Positions 37,624-37,881 of a stretch of 37,881 nucleotides of DNA are shown here, in pieces. The stretch is from contig JADFDU010000023.1 in NCBI GenBank assembly GCA_018262775.1, positions 1 through 37,881 on the forward strand. The letters run 5' to 3'. The first letter of the stretch is position 1. Every line of letters begins with the position of its first letter. The translations under genes and the position numbers were made by a program. Below the pieces are notes generated by a model. That model had not been told where the DNA came from. It searched no databases and saw only the letters and a list, made by a program, of their open reading frames with translations. This stretch comes from Rhodocyclaceae bacterium. Its GTDB lineage: Bacteria; Pseudomonadota; Gammaproteobacteria; Burkholderiales; Rhodocyclaceae.

Positions 37624-37881
37624 TCAAGGTTTCACTCCGCCCGTGACACGCACAATCCCTGCCAGATCCCGCAGATGCCCCATGCCGGCAAAGCCCGCTT
37701 CGACGAGCAGGGCGCCGACCGCCTGTGCCTGGTCGTAACCGTGCTCGAACCAGAGCTGTCCGCCCGTCTCGAGATGGGCGCCCGCAGCGGCAACAATACG
37801 GCGTATGTCATGCAGCCCGTCTGCTCCCGCGGCCAGCGCGCCGCGCGGCTCGAAACGCACGTCGCCCTGCGACAAGTGAGG
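37624..37881 (-). CDS. prmC: Peptide chain release factor N5-glutamine methyltransferase, 3' part
   Basis: PrmC (HemK) methylates the GGQ glutamine of release factors. Only the C-terminal 85 residues are in the window; the frame is open to the edge with no start. The visible sequence starts PHLSQGDVRFEPRGALAAG, which in PrmC follows the NPPY motif (expected just outside), and continues through DIRRIVAAAGAHLETGGQLWFEHGYDQ to the stop. Together with grxD downstream it matches the usual prfA-prmC-grxD order. Confidence 0.92.
   Translation of the reverse strand, partial: PHLSQGDVRFEPRGALAAGADGLHDIRRIVAAAGAHLETGGQLWFEHGYDQAQAVGALLVEAGFAGMGHLRDLAGIVRVTGGVKP

Overview
The window is a dense, high-GC chromosomal segment of housekeeping genes. 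Gene content and order suggest a betaproteobacterium, plausibly Rhodocyclales/Nitrosomonadales-like. The evidence is protein style and synteny: pyk-fba(Calvin type)-purC; lptD-surA-pdxA-rsmA facing amgK-murU; dusB-fis-purH-purD-hemF; hemCDXY beside algZ/algR and argH; and prmC-grxD. There are no phage, transposase, CRISPR, tRNA or rRNA signatures, and no gene-free stretch exceeds 300 bases. Many neighbours overlap as ATGA or TGATG, so translationally coupled operons are common.

Layout. 1-3943 (+): pyruvate kinase 3' part, class II aldolase, a PsiE-like membrane protein, a decayed CbbY-type HAD phosphatase, and purC, closed by a good intrinsic terminator. 4005-8333 (+): oligopeptidase A, a periplasmic DUF4124/glutaredoxin-like protein, exonuclease III, a Crp/Fnr regulator and a small DUF2892 membrane protein. 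A CRP-geometry palindrome sits between the last two. 8417-14517 (-): rsmA, pdxA, surA and lptD, read lptD to rsmA; this is outer-membrane assembly coupled to PLP and ribosome maturation genes. 14631-24040 (+): amgK-murU (MurNAc recycling), pepP, ubiH, dusB-fis, purH, purD and hemF. 24018-28170 (-): hemC-hemD-hemX-hemY. 28195-28713 (+): a thioredoxin-fold protein. 28717-32184 (-): AlgZ-like kinase, AlgR-like regulator, and an MscS-type channel with a C-terminal cyclic-nucleotide-binding domain (cNBD). 32223-37154 (+): argH, two tandem Ser/Thr kinases each ending in a cNBD-like domain, and a fructosamine-kinase-family protein. 37225-37881 (-): grxD and the 3' end of prmC.

The most unusual part is 28.7-37.2 kb. 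Three different proteins (one channel, two kinases) carry C-terminal cNBD-like domains around a LytS/LytTR two-component pair and argH. The last kinase is translationally coupled to a putative protein-deglycating kinase. This could be a local cyclic-nucleotide (or related ligand) signalling module linking ion flux, protein phosphorylation and protein repair; that link is inference. Other points of interest are a Crp-type operator placed exactly at -41.5 of a candidate promoter, a dispersed 17-bp repeat that forms the possible N-terminus of RsmA, an LptD with only two cysteines, and an AT-rich grxD promoter built on a 15-bp tandem repeat that partly resembles an IscR type 1 site.
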